Source: Setophaga petechia
Taxonomy: Eukaryota; Chordata; Aves; Passeriformes; Parulidae
DNA: 64,000 bases
Reading direction: 5' to 3'
Assembly: GCA_024362935.1 (NCBI GenBank)
Contig: JANCRA010000180.1
Span: forward strand, 118,555 to 182,554
The number at the start of each line of letters is the position of its first letter. Within the stretch, counting starts at the first letter, position 1. A program made the position numbers and the translations under genes. The notes below the pieces were generated by a model, which had not been told where the DNA came from, searched no databases, and was given only the letters and a program-made list of their open reading frames with translations. Positions 24,025 to 35,576 of the stretch are shown here, piece by piece.

Positions 24025-24194
24025 CCTTTCCTTTCCTTTCTCCTTCCCTTTCTCCTTTCCTTTCCTTCCCTTTCTCCTTCCCTTTCTCCTTCCCTTTTTC
24101 CTTTCCTTTCCTTTCCCTTTCCCTTTCCCTTTCCCTTTCCCTTTCCCTTTCCCTTTCCCTTTCCCTTTCCTTCTCTTTCCTTTCCCTTTCCCCT
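24025..24194. repeat. (CCCTTT)n pyrimidine tract
   Basis: About 170 bp of pure pyrimidine on the plus strand, first CTTTC/CTTCC mixtures and then a regular CCCTTT hexamer run from about 24108 to 24168. Mirror-symmetric polypurine-polypyrimidine DNA of this kind can form triplexes and is prone to length change. Confidence 0.93.
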
Positions 24195-24281
24195 ACAATA
24201 TCTGAGAGCTGATCTTGGGCCTACAAAACCCAAGAGCTTCCCCATTTCTTTAGAGGGATAAACCAACTGTTAATTCCCAGG

Positions 24282-24408
24282 TGGCTCTGGGAGAACAGAG
24301 ACCTGGAGAGACCTGGGATGGTGGGAACTGTCCCTGCCCATGGCAAGGAGTGGAACTGGATGGGCTTTAGTGTCCCACCAACCCCAGCAATTCCAGGATT
24401 CTCTGATT
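24282..24408 (+). mobile_element. CR1 LINE 3' end, diverged
   Basis: 'gagacctgggatggtgggaa' and 'ctgtccctgcccatggcaag' lead to 'gtcccaccaaccccagcaat', the CR1 terminus with several substitutions. Confidence 0.75.
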
Positions 24409-24669
24409 TCCTTTTCTCTTCCCACTAAGGGCATTCCCAGGGATGATTTCCTGCAAAGCTGACAGGGCAGGTGATATTTTCCCATTTTTTTTTCTCAAGG
24501 ATGAAATGTTGCTTTTTTTGTGACCCTGCTTGAGTCTACCGAGCACCCAAGCCAACAAATCTCCATGATCCAATACCTGCAATGAGCAGATGTCTGGACA
24601 CCCTCAGCTGCCAAATAAACCCAGTGGAATTAAATTAAGAAGATCACAAGGATGTGGATCTGGTGGAAT

Positions 24670-25110
24670 GGAGGATCAGAGGAGGCCACAGAGCTCCTCC
24701 AAGGGCTGGAGCTGCTCTGGAGCCAGGCTGGGAGAGCTGGGAATGTTCCTCTGGAGAGGAGAAGGATCCAGGGAGAGCTCAGAGCCCCTGGCAGGGCCTG
24801 AAGGGGCTGCAGGAGAGCTGGAGAGGGACTGGGGACAAGGGATGGAGGGACAGGAGCCAGGGAATGGCTTCAAATTAACAGAAAGGTTTAAATTGGATAT
24901 TGGGAATTGGGAATTTCTGGCTGGGAGGGTGAAGAGACCCTGGAATAGAATTGCCAGAGCAGCTGTGGCTGCCCCTGGATCCCTGGCAGTGCCCAAGGCC
25001 AGGCTGGACATTGGGGCACCCTGGGACAGTGGGAGGTGTCCCTGCCACGGCAGGGGTGGCACTGGGTGGGATTTAGGATCCCTTCCACCCAAACCATCCC
25101 AGGATTCTGA
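24670..25110 (+). mobile_element. CR1 LINE 3' end, long copy
   Basis: Runs from 'gaggaggccacagagctcct' (end of the CR1 coding region) through the whole 3' UTR to 'cccaaaccatcccaggattc'. It keeps an older centre ('aaattggatattgggaattgg') together with the young 3' half, and so is intermediate between the two CR1 types in the window. Confidence 0.9.
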
Positions 25111-25111
25111 G

Positions 25112-27695
25112 AAAACTTCAGGGAAATCACCTCAGGCAGTTTCTACTTGGAGCAATCTTGCCAAGGCCGCAGCAGCTGCCCTGACAAATCTTTCTCCCCA
25201 AGGATTAACTCATCCCAGATGGAATTTAGGCAGCTTTTGCTGCCAGAGACAAAGCTCCTTGTTCTGAACAAGTGCCAATCAGGAGTGCAAAGTGAGGGTC
25301 AACAGCACAAAAAAGCAGGATTTTTCAAAATTTAGATGTATTCTCTTCCTAATGGGAGAAGGTCATGGAAGTTCATGGAGAGCTCAGAAGGGCGGAATTT
25401 TAAGGAATAAGAAATCAAATCAGGTATCAGCTGCAGAGAAATGAAATTAAACTGGACATTTCTGTTCCTGAGAGAGAAAATGAGCAGACAAAGGGATCAA
25501 AGCAAGGAGGGCAACTGGCAGGAAATGATATCCAGCAATTATTGGGCAAGATGGGATTGGAGCTTTTTCATGGCACCAGGATAAAGCCAGGGTCTTCCTT
25601 ATCTTTCCAAGGAAGAATAATCAGAAATAAGAATGACCAGTGTCAAATTTAGAGCAAATTTGTTGAAATCATGTGAAGAATTCAAGAGGCTGCTGGAGCC
25701 CTGGGAATTCAGAGCATAAAAAGACTGGAATGTTTTGGAATTTTGTGGGAAGAGGGAATGGAGCTTTCCCAGCTGCTGGAATTATTTCACCTTGGTCACT
25801 TGTGAATTTTACACACAGGTCTGTTGTATTTCCATGTAACCTTGTGCCACTGGGAAATACCCCTTCCCTAAAATCCCTGAAATATTTTCCAATTCCTTCC
25901 CATCCTTAGCAGAGTTCCTTTAGCTCCACCTCCAAAGATTTCCAATCATTATCCTTCCTGGAATATGGTCCAATTATTATCCAGGTCTCCAATTATTTTT
26001 CCTGGAAGTTTAACCAAACCCAAACACTTGGATAATCTCATTTACTTCTTCCCAGCCACAATGGGCTTTTAGATCCTGCCTTTCCCTTCGTCCTTTATTC
26101 TTTGTATTTCTGGCAAAAAACCCCAAACCTATGGAGTTCTGGGTGCTATTTTCAAATTTATTTTCATTTTTTACCCTTCCTTCCTGCTTCCCTAAGGACT
26201 GGGATGCTTTGTATGATGCAGGGAATGAAAGAGGAGAATCCCTCCTGTTTTTCCATGGAAGCTGCAGTGCAGAGGCAGCTGAGCCTCTTCTCCACCTCTG
26301 GAAAACCAAAAGGAAAATTTCCCATCCAGATGGACTTGACTGACCTCATTCTGTGTCCAAGACTTTGTGAATCTTTAATTTTTTGGAAACAGGAGGTTTT
26401 TTTGGTGTTTAATATGGAGTGGAATATTGAGCACAGTGAAAATTATTGAGCAGCCCGTTTTTGATAAATTATAACCCAAGTCTGACTCTGGAATGGACTC
26501 AGGAATGTCTCAGACTTCAGGGAAGCTTTATCCATTTGCACCTGGTTGGATTCTGTCACTTAAAAGCTGCTACATCCCAGCATGAGCTTGTTTGTCAAGG
26601 TGTGTGTGCTGCCATTTAAAGGAGTGCCAGGACATGGAATTTTCACCTTCCTTAAATTCCCTTCATTAAATTTCCTTCCTTAAATTGCTTGAATAGGAAT
26701 TAATACATGGATACACTGGGATATTCTGGGGTCTTTTTTTCATATAATTTAGGGATCAGGTAGCTGAATATAATATGGTTGGGTTTAATTTGTTATTCTT
26801 TGTATTGTGCATGAACTGCAGGATAAGGGAAAACGTTTAAATCCTGTTTTTGATTGATTGGGATCAATCAGGACTTGTAGTGCTATGGAAAACCTTTAAA
26901 TCATATTCCTGATTGATTAAAATTAAGATTTATCCCACTGATTCAATGCAAATTTTTGTATTTTCTACCTGGCAGCTCAAGTTTTCCACTTGATAACTCC
27001 CTGTCCAACAGCACAAACCAAGGATTCTTTCCCTACCCCTGAAACCTGGGAACATTCCTTTAAAATTCACCCGTCAGCATCTTTCCCTTACCTTGGATGT
27101 CCTTTCCCTGCCCAGGGAGCCCTAAACTCTCCCAGAGCTGGAGGGTGGATTTAACGTGGTTTGCTGAGCCTGAAATGAGAGCAGCAGTTCCAGCCCCGAG
27201 AGCTCCAGGAGTGGGAGGATTTGCCCGGCCGTGGAAGCGACTCCGGAATCTTCTAAAGCTGCTCCAGGGAGCAGCTCCTCCCTCCTCATCCAGGGCTGAT
27301 TTTCCACCTCCTTCCTGCCTTTCATCCCTGAGGATGAGAGCAGGCAGAGCCCCGTGGCAGGAATTGTGTCAGACCAGGCTGGCAGGTTGCATTTAGCACC
27401 TTCTCCTTTTCCTTTCACATGGACACAGCAGCACCTGGGAAATGGGGATGAAAATCTGGGATGGGAAAAAGTCTGGGAAGCACAAGGAGGATTTGCCCTC
27501 ACATGTTATTTTCTGATCATATTTTTTGGTTTATGAACGAGTGGCCACGTCCTCCCTGAGGATTTCCATGATGTGGTTTGCAGATCACCAATCCATGTTG
27601 GGAGCAGCAATCTAGGAATTGTGGAATTCAAAAATAAATGTGGAATTGAGTAGGACTGGCTTGTGGGGTTTGAGAACTCTCCCTTGTCTGCACCT
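25112..27695. other. Unique non-coding sequence
   Basis: About 2.6 kb. The segment 27090-27480 is GC-richer, with overlapping frames of 99 and 126 codons on opposite strands; neither shows a domain or a clear splice context. No mobile element is recognised. Confidence 0.45.
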
Positions 27696-27697
27696 CA

Positions 27698-27937
27698 TTC
27701 CATGGAATCATGGGATGGTTTGGCTTGGGAGGGACCTTAAATCCCACCCAGTGCCACCCCTGCCATGGCAGGGACACCTCCCACTGTCCCAGGGTGCCCC
27801 AATGTCCAGCCTGGCCTTGGGCACTGCCAGGGATCCAGGGGCAGCCACAGCTGCTCTGGCAATTCCATTCCAGACCCTCCCTGCCCTTCCAGCCAGGAAT
27901 TCCTTCCCAATCTCCCATCCAACCCCACCCTCTGCCA
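27698..27937 (-). mobile_element. CR1 LINE 3' end, minus arm of an inverted pair
   Basis: The terminus at 27698 ('catgggatggtttggcttgg') is followed by a full young 3' UTR to about 27937 on the reverse strand. It abuts a short plus-strand CR1 terminus, so two CR1 3' ends point outward from this site. Confidence 0.88.
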
Positions 27938-27990
27938 TTCTGGATGGGCTTTAAGGCCCCTTCCATCCCAAACCATTCCATAATTTCATT
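27938..27990 (+). mobile_element. CR1 LINE 3' terminus, plus arm of the inverted pair
   Basis: Only the last 50 bp of a CR1 are present ('gatgggctttaaggcccc', 'catcccaaaccattcc'). They are the inverse of 27700-27745. Confidence 0.82.
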
Positions 27991-27991
27991 T

Positions 27992-28539
27992 TAAGGAAAA
28001 GCAGGCCCGCCCTGGGCTGTTGGTGGCCTCACCTCTCCATCTGCCTCCATCCCAGAAATCCACATCCAGAGCTCTCCCTTTCCACCACACAAGTGAGCAG
28101 AGCATGTCCCTTTATGTTAAGGGTAATTCCCTTGGGATTTTTTTTCCTTTTCCCAAATTCTCCTGGCTCTGCTGGAGAGGCCTCATTCCTGGAATGAGCC
28201 TGTCTGCTTTCCCAAACATCCATAATGGAGCAAGCACCAAGACTAATGCAGACCTTAATGCGAGTTTTGAAGGTGTTTATTGTGGCTGACTAATTAAATG
28301 CCTCATAAAGAGAGGGAGGAGAGCTGCAATTCCAGTTCCTGAGGAAAATAAATCCACCTCCTGCAATAAATCTGGATTTGGAGCTTTATGGATCCTCTCA
28401 CCTGTGAATCAGCAGAGCCTTTTCTGTTACTGTCTCAGCACTGAATCAAATTTCCCAACATTTTCCAGCCAATGTCTTATCCCAGCCTTTCCCAATCCCC
28501 TGTCACAAACTTCTCTTTGCTCATGGAACAGCCTCTGGA
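27992..28539. other. Unique non-coding sequence
   Basis: No recognised repeat or gene up to the left target duplication (ATCAT, 28540-28544) of the next LTR. Confidence 0.45.
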
Positions 28540-28734
28540 ATCATTGTCCTAGGGTGATGTTATGATGCTTGTATCCCCATTTGTGTGTTCTGTTCATGCT
28601 GGATATCATGTTCTGTGCCTTCAAGACTGGCTCTGAAGAGCAAAAATTTTGTTTTGTTTTTTTGTTATCAGTTTTGGTTTTGCTCTCAGCTGCTCCCCCA
28701 CAGCTGGTGGGACACACAGACAGGGCAGTGCATG

Positions 28735-28830
28735 GTGCTGCTTTTGCTTTTTGCTTTGCTTTTTGCTTTGCTCTTGCTCCTGCTTTACTCCTGCTTTGCT
28801 CTTGCTCTTGCTTCTGCTCATTACAGTCCA
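28735..28830. repeat. TTTGCT-rich tandem within the LTR
   Basis: Degenerate 'ttttgctttgc' and 'cttgctcctgc' steps make a pyrimidine-rich run inside the LTR U3 region. Open frames here (for example 28569-28994) are by-products. Confidence 0.8.
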
Positions 28831-29049
28831 AATTTTTCCCTGCACTGTTTCTCCTTTCGCTGTTTTGGACCAACTCAAGCCTGCCCCAGACTGGGCCCTG
28901 GGAACACCGAGAGTTTGCACCTTGTGGCTGCAGCAGCTGCCCCAGCACAGGAGGGACTGAGAACAGAGCGAGCACCCCCAGAGAGACTTTCTGAATTTGT
29001 CATCTTTGTCAGAGCAGTGACAGAGTGGTGTCACCCGGTATTGTTCATT

Positions 29050-29358
29050 CTGTGTGCTGGGGGGGCTGTGCCTGTAAATAAACAGGTTCTGTGTGCTGGG
29101 GGTGCTGTGCCTGTCACATAAACAGGTTCTGTGTGCTGGGGGGGCTGTGTAAATAAACAGGTTCTGTGTGCTGGGGGTGCTGTGTAAATAAACAGGTTCT
29201 GTGTGCTGGGGGTGCTGTGCCTGTTCAATAAACAGGTTCTGTGTGCTGGGGGTGCTGTGCCTGTTCAATAAACAGGTTCTGTGTGCTGGGGGTGCTGTGC
29301 CTGCTCAATAAACAGGTTCTGTGTGCTGGGGGTGCTGTGCCTGTTCAATAAACAGGTT
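29050..29358 (+). repeat. 35-40 bp x 8 array carrying AATAAA
   Basis: Units start at 29050, 29089, 29129, 29164, 29199, 29239, 29279 and 29319 (steps 39, 40, 35, 35, 40, 40, 40). Each contains 'ctgtgtgctggggg' and ends 'aaacaggtt'. Seven of the eight units keep AATAAA; the second has ACATAAA. The 35-bp units lack the 'gcctg' step. Confidence 0.95.
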
Positions 29359-29483
29359 TTTTCCACTTCTTTCTGAGGAAGCCTTCCCAAACCTGCTGGA
29401 GAGAGGGGCCGTGTGGGTTTGCTTTCTGGAGGGGCCCCTCTGGGAGGTTTTCTCCCAAATTTGCTCTAAACCAGGACAATCAT

Positions 29484-30018
29484 CCATCTCCAGAGAGCAG
29501 TGGAGCAGGATGGAATTTGGGAGCATGATGAGGGTGTCAGGGTGGTTTCTGGACCCATACCAATGTGGGAGATGACAGCTGGGGACCCCGGCGTGCACGG
29601 AACGGGTGGCTGGCTCCGGCCACTCCTCGGAGTTCTGCTCGCTCCAGAATGGATGGATGGCACTGTGCCACTCAAAGGAAGGAGAAGCACTCCTGGAATA
29701 TCAAGTGGAGGATCAAGTCTGCTTCAGTGGGCAGGTGGTGGCACTGGAATGCTGATGGGGACACCCTGCAGAGATGAATGATGGTAGAGGAGCGGCCCTG
29801 CGTATGCACGGAGGATCTTAATTCCATGAGGGATCTTAATTCCATGAGGGATCTTAATTCCAAAAGATTCCTTTAAAGAAAGCACTGGTCTGGGGAGATG
29901 CCTTTTTATTTATCCTGATGAATTTTGGTGGCTGTGCAGAGGCTGGGCAGCGACATCCAGGCAGGATCTGTCAGGTTTGGGTGCAAAGGTTTGATGGGGA
30001 AAGGGGGAATGGATGAAG
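29484..30018. other. Unique sequence with an 18-bp triplicate
   Basis: No gene recognised. At 29814-29862 an 18-bp step ('ggatcttaattccatgag') is repeated almost three times. Confidence 0.5.
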
Positions 30019-30019
30019 A

Positions 30020-30165
30020 TGAAGGAGGGAAGGTTTGAATTGGATATTGGGAAGGAATTCCTGGCTGTGAGGGTGGGGAGGAGCTGGGATGGAATTCCCA
30101 GAGAAACTGTGGCTGCCTCATGCCTGGAAGTGCCCAGGTCAGGTTGGGTGGAGCAGAGCACAGGG
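30020..30165 (+). mobile_element. CR1 LINE 3' fragment
   Basis: Has 'tttgaattggatattggg', 'ggaattcctggctgtgagg' and 'cagagaaactgtggctgcc' in CR1 order, ending soon after 'ccaggtcaggttgg'. The final terminus is missing. Confidence 0.83.
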
Positions 30166-30175
30166 GGAAGGTCAC

Positions 30176-30836
30176 TGAGCCATCAGTGCCACCAGCACAT
30201 GGTCACAAAGATGCTTCCCAAAGGAGCAGCATCCCCACAGAGGGGTTTCCAGAGGGAATGTGAGCAGGGAAAAATGCTGGATTTGAAATGTCACCCCTCA
30301 GGGCCAATCTGCCTCCCAGTGTTAATTACGAGCACTATAAAATATACATATTTTCAAATTAAACTATTTCATTATTTCCAATTTAATTATTTATCATCAC
30401 ACACCTTGAAGACAGGGATAAAAGGAGTGATCCTGAATCACCTCAGCATCCGGGAATTTGGCAACCAGGGATTTGGGCTAAGGACCAACCAGTGTTTTAC
30501 ACATGGATAAAGTGCAGACAAAGGTCCTTTTAGAGGGAAATTGATCCTTCCTGTCCTAAACCCCCTCCCACTGAGCTCTTCAAGGCCCTGGCCCTCAAGG
30601 GTGTCTATTTATGTACCTAAAAACCCATTGATACACTTAAACCCCCATATTTTTGCCCTGAGTAACCTATTTATGCACCTAAAAACCCCTATTGAAGCAC
30701 CTAAAAATGACTGAGGCAAAGGCACAAAGCTCCACTAAAACTGGCACAAGAATTGAACCCAAACCCTGCATCTCCCATTCATGTCCCAACCACCTCCTGG
30801 ATCATATCTGGAGTGATTAAAGAGAAACCCTTTCCT
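30176..30836. other. Unique sequence
   Basis: Contains loose repeats of 'cacctaaaaaccc' around 30610-30710. Nothing else is recognised. Confidence 0.45.
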
Positions 30837-32137
30837 AAATCCAGAGAAACCCTTCCATAAATCCAGAGAAACCCTTCCATAAATCCAGAGAAACCCTTCC
30901 ATAAATCCAGAGAAACCCTTTCCTAAATCCAGAGAAACCCCTTCCTAAATGCAGAGAAACCCCTTCCTAAATCTAGAGAAACACCATCCTAAATCCAGAG
31001 AAACCCCTTCTTAAATCCAGAGAAACCCTTTCCTAAATCTAGAGAAACCCTTCCATAAATCTAGAGAAACCCTTTCCTAAAACCAGAGGAAACCCCATCC
31101 TAAATCCAGAGAAACCCTTTCCTAAATCCAGAGAAACCCTTTCCTAAATCCAGAGAAACCCCTTCCTAAATCCAGAGAAACCCTTTCCTAAATCCAGAGA
31201 AACCCCTTCCTAAATCCAGAGAAACCCTTTCCTAAATCCAGAGAAACCCCATCCTAAATCCAGAGAAACCCTTTCCTAAATCCAGAGAAACCCCATCCTA
31301 AATCCAGAGAAACCCTTTCCTAAATCCAGAGAAACCCCATCCTAAATCCAGAGAAACACCATCCTAAATCCAGAGAAACCCTTTCCTACATCCAGAGAAA
31401 CCCTTTCCTAAATCCAGAGAAACCCCATCCTAAATCCAGAGAAACCCTTTCCTAAATCCAGAGAAACCCTTCCATAAATCCAGAGAAATCCCTTCCTAAA
31501 TCCAGAGAAATCCCTTCCTAAATCCAGAGAAATCCCTTCCTAAATCCAGAGAAACCCCATCCTAAATCCAGAGAAACCCTTTCCTAAATCCAGAGAAACC
31601 CCATCCTAAATCCAGAGAAACCCCATCCTAAATACAGAGAAATCCCTTCTTAAATCCAGAGAAACCCTTTCCTAAATCCAGAGAAACCCTTTCCTAAATC
31701 CAGAGAAACCCCTTCCTAAATCCAGAGAAACCCTTTCCTAAATCCAGAGAAACCCTTTCCTAAATCCAGAGAAACCCCTTCCTAAATCCAGAGAAACCCC
31801 TTCCTAAATCCAGAGAAACCCTTTCCTAAATCCAGAGAAACCCCTTCCTAAATCCAGAGAAACCCCTTCCTAAATCCAGAGAAACCCTTTCCTAAATCCA
31901 GAGAAACCCTTTCTTAAATCCAGAGAAACCCTTTCCTAAATCCAGAGAAACCCCTTCCTAAATCCAGAGAAACCCCTTCCTAAATCCAGAGAAACCCTTT
32001 CCTAAATCCAGAGAAACCCTTTCTTAAATCTAGAGAAACCCTTTCCTAAATCCAGAGAAACCCTTTCCTAAATCCAGAAAAACCCCTTCTTAAATCTAGA
32101 GAAACCCTTTCCTAAATCCAGAGAAGCCCTTTCCTAA
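30837..32137. repeat. 22-bp minisatellite, about 59 copies
   Basis: A 22-bp unit (TCCAGAGAAACCC followed by a variable TTTCCTAAA-type end) is repeated almost without length change over 1.3 kb. The variable centre is mostly TTTCCTA, CTTCCTA, CATCCTA or TTCCATA. The arms are nearly invariant. Two or three 22-mers (for example CATCCTA next to TTTCCTA) alternate locally near 31220-31340, hinting at higher-order copying. There are no unique spacers, so it is not a CRISPR array. Confidence 0.96.
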
Positions 32138-33355
32138 CTCAGTTTCTGCACAGCTCCTAAATTTGGTGTCATTATTTGCCCAAACTTTGGTTTTTTTTGG
32201 CATCGTGACCTTGTGCCACCATCGAGGTGACACCAAAAATTCAGCAGAAAGTGACACCAAAAATTCAGCAGAAGGTGACAAAGAGCTGCTGGCTCGTGTA
32301 ACCCAAGAGATTTTTTTCATGGAATGGGGAAAGGTGGAGGGGGATTCCAAGGGAATTCCAAGGGAATGGGGTAAGCTGGGAGGTGGATGGAATGGGAATT
32401 TCTGTCCACAGGATGCAGTGAATGTGACTTTGGAATTCAGGCCCCACTGGTGTCATATTTTAGAAATGTCAAGGTGTTTTATCATTGGGTAAATGAAATA
32501 TCGTTGATATTTAGAAATATTGGGTAGAACATGCACCCATCTCTTCCTCCTTCGATTTTATGTCCTTTTTAAAACCATTTTTTAAACCATTCTGATGCTG
32601 CTGTTGTGCCTTCCAGGATTACACCACTGAACTGGATAATTCCAACAGCAAAGTTTTTGTTAACGAGACCCAGCGAAGCGTTTCTTTTAAACTTCAGATT
32701 TTTCAAGATCACTTCCAAGTCTCTATTTTTAAATAAAATTGTTATTTTTTAAAATGTTTTTGCAGGCTCCTAACAGGAATGCAAATAACTAAAAATTAAA
32801 TCCTTTCAGGCATCCCCAGAGCTGCTGCTTATTTATTTATTTAAATTTAATTCATGATGGTGGGAACCCTTTTTATATTAAATTATGGGCAGGAAAACAG
32901 AGCCCAGCTCTCCAAGCAAGGTCTCAGTGGTGGAGAGAACTCATTAATGTCATTCAAATAAATTGGTGTGAAATATGATCATCCCAAGCAGTACATTTAT
33001 TTACACTTGGAAATCAGGAATAATACAGTTAGGATATATGAGGCAGCAATTAGGGAATATGGCTGCAGGTATTCAAGGAAATATCATTCAGCTTCTGCTG
33101 CAAAAAAAAGGAATATTTTATTGCTGCTGTCTCTGTCTAATTGAATAATGAGGATTCCAACGCTCTTTTACAGGTGGAGCTGAAATGGAAATTTCAATTG
33201 AGTGAGGGATGAATTTCCCTGGAGCAGAGTTGGGATAATAAAAGATTTTGTGTCTGCTCCGTGCAGGATCTTTGTTCTGCTTTAATTGCAGACCCCCGGG
33301 GGCTGTTACAGTGGATGTCCTGCTCCATATGGGGCTGCAGGAAGGAACAGAAACG
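32138..33355. other. Unique sequence with one short tandem duplication
   Basis: A 23-bp step containing 'gacaccaaaaattcagcag' occurs twice at 32229-32274. No gene or mobile element is recognised in the rest. Confidence 0.48.
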
Positions 33356-33356
33356 G

Positions 33357-33540
33357 GGAATCATGGAATGGTTCATGGGGAAAGGGATTTTAAAACCCAT
33401 CCTGCTCCACCTCCTAAAGGCAGGGACACCTTCCACTATCCCAGGGTGCTCCAAGTCCCATCCAACCTGGCATTGGACACTTCCAGGGATGGAGAGTCCA
33501 CAAATTCTTTTGGAAATCTGATTTCCTGGCAGTTTAACTG
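33357..33540 (-). mobile_element. CR1 LINE 3' end
   Basis: Starts at the terminus ('atcatggaatggttcatggg') and reads on the reverse strand through 'ggcagggacaccttcc' and 'tccaacctggcattggac'. Confidence 0.82.
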
Positions 33541-33704
33541 AAATCTCTTCATCCTTGTGCTGCCCTATTCTTCCTTCTGCCCCATCCCCAGGGAAAGGAG
33601 CAGGCACAGCCTGCCAAAAATTCCTTGTTCCCAGGGAGCCCCAGCACAGAAGGCACCACCCAGTGATGTCCAAAGGGCAATTCCACCTAAATTCACCTTT
33701 GAAC

Positions 33705-33970
33705 TGAATCACAGAACCATGGAATTGTTAAGGTTGGAAAAGGATTTTGAGGTCACCAAGTCCAACCATAGCCCATCACCACCCCCATGGTCACCACTAA
33801 ACCTGATTGTCCCCAGGTGCCACCTCCACACATTTTGGGAACACTTCCAGGGATGGTGAGTCCACCACTTCCCTGGCAGCCTGTGGCAGGGCTGAACAAC
33901 CCTTTCCATGAAGAAATTTTCCCTAAAATCGGGTCCAGACCTTCCCTGGTGCAACCTGAGGCCATTTCCT
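33705..33970 (-). mobile_element. CR1 LINE 3' end, classic older type
   Basis: 'accatggaattgttaaggttgg' through 'gtcaccactaaacctgattg', 'cacttccagggatggtgag' and 'ccatgaagaaattttcc' is the standard chicken-like CR1 3' end on the reverse strand. It includes the region upstream of the amino-terminal part of the UTR. Confidence 0.9.
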
Positions 33971-33974
33971 CAAG

Positions 33975-35400
33975 TGGGGATGTTGGGAGTGAGGGGAACA
34001 AGAGGGATGAGGCAGTGACAGCTTGGAGCCATCCCAAGGGATGAACACTGGGATTGTCCCTGCTCCCATCCCATCTTTGGGCTTTCCTCCAGTTTTATGA
34101 TATTCCTTCCATTCAAAGAGAATTTGGAGAGAGGAACTGGGACATCTCAGGATTTCTGAGGCCTCCAGACCACGTAACACCTTCCTTCAGCTCTGCTTCT
34201 GGCTCGTTCCAAAGTAAATGGCTTTTCCCTGGGTTTAGCCACCACTAGGAAAAGCTGCTGCTGTTATGGGGTCTTATCCCATTCATATTTCTAATTAAAT
34301 ATAATTTAAAGGGCCATGGCAACACTTTGAGCATCAATATCCAAGCTTTAAGGAATTTTAGAGCCACCACAACACCCTGAAAATTCCTTTAGATTCCTGG
34401 AATCAGTGGAATCTGCTCCATTTGGGGGATCTCAAAGTGCAGCTGCGTTGGGAGGTTGGGGTTGCTCTGTGTGTCCCTGTCACATCAGTCACTGAGCAGT
34501 CACATCCTAATGAAGGACCATGAAATTTGTCATTTCCAAGTCAGATGAGTGCAGATTCCCATAATAAAGTCATCCCAGCACGTGGAGAAGTAATTATGCT
34601 CCAGCTTTGTCACTGCAAGGAATTTCTGTGTGCTGGAGTATTGAGTACCCAGGGCTGCTTTTTATTTTATTTTATTTATTTATTTGCTTGCTTGCTGCTT
34701 TCTTATTGATGAATGACTCAAGAAGGCTGCTTAATAACTTCCCCCTGCAAAGGTGTTTTAATAAAAAAATCCAGAAATGGAAAAAATAAATTCCACTTCT
34801 TAGAATAACATAATAACCAGTGGATTTCTTTGGGAACCTGTGGATTCGTGGCCCAGATGAAAAGGCTGAATTCAGCTCTATTTCCATGTTTGTGCACAAA
34901 AAAGAGGGAATAAGTTGGAGAGTCAGCATATGTTGGAGTGAGGAACAATCTGTTCCGGCAGGAATTTCATTCCTGCTGGACCTCAGCTCATTAGAATGGA
35001 TGGATTTTGGTTTGTCCAACCAGTCATGGGCAAAATATTTGGCCAATTTTGCAGCGCTGCCATCTGTGAAGGCAGCAAGGTTGTCCAGCAGCGCTGGAAA
35101 TGTCACTGCTTCCAACAAGGCCCTAATGGGAGTTTAATCCGTGGGATCTTTTTTGATTAATTAAATGGCAGCTGATTAATGGGCTGTGGTTGGGTATGGA
35201 GTGAGTGTGGGTCCTCTCCCAGGGGTGGGAGCTGACTCAGCACAGTTCTGCTGGCACGGAAAGAAACCCCCAGGCAAACACTGGAATCCTGCCCAACAAA
35301 TGTCAGGAAATGCCATAATTAAGGTGGAAGAACATTCCAGATCCATCCCTTCCATTATTCCTGGCAGTTTTGGCTCTGGTCCCCCTCATCATTCAGTGCT
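33975..35400. other. Unique sequence
   Basis: Has a short TTTA/TTGC simple repeat at 34663-34698. A pair of overlapping frames at 34672-35137 (148 codons minus, 105 plus) shows no domain. No gene is called. Confidence 0.45.
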
Positions 35401-35401
35401 G

Positions 35402-35525
35402 CTTTAGATGTGGCCCTTGGGGACAAGGGGTAGTGGTGGCCTGGGCACTGCTGGGTTGGGCTTGATGATCTTAGAGGGTTTTCCAAGACCCAGCACTGTG
35501 TAATTCCAGGATTCCATGTCCTGGA
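35402..35525 (+). mobile_element. CR1 LINE 3' end
   Basis: 'gatgtggcccttggggacaag', 'ggttgggcttgatgatctta' and 'gagggttttccaagaccc' are in CR1 order with a 'ccaggattccatg' tail. Confidence 0.85.
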
Positions 35526-35576
35526 GTTGCCACAGTGCACCCTGAGACATCTCTGGCCATTGTATTTGCTGGGAAA

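Larger units (their letters stand above)
28545..29478 (+). mobile_element. Complete 934-bp solo LTR with amplified R-like segment
   Basis: The ends are TGTCCT and AGGACA, a perfect 6-bp inverted pair. The flanking 5-bp duplication is ATCAT at 28540-28544 and 29479-29483. The 5' part has 'gatgttatgatgcttgtatc', familiar from a common songbird LTR. Five-bp duplications fit ERVL-type elements. The inner region 29050-29358 is a tandem array that multiplies the AATAAA signal. There is no internal gene. Confidence 0.93.

Noticed and set aside
27097..27502. GC-richer region with opposite-strand frames of 99 and 126 codons, perhaps an exon
   Set aside because: No domain and no convincing splice pattern; the two frames overlap.
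30837..32137. CRISPR-like regular array
   Set aside because: No unique spacers between units, and the host is a bird; it is a plain minisatellite.
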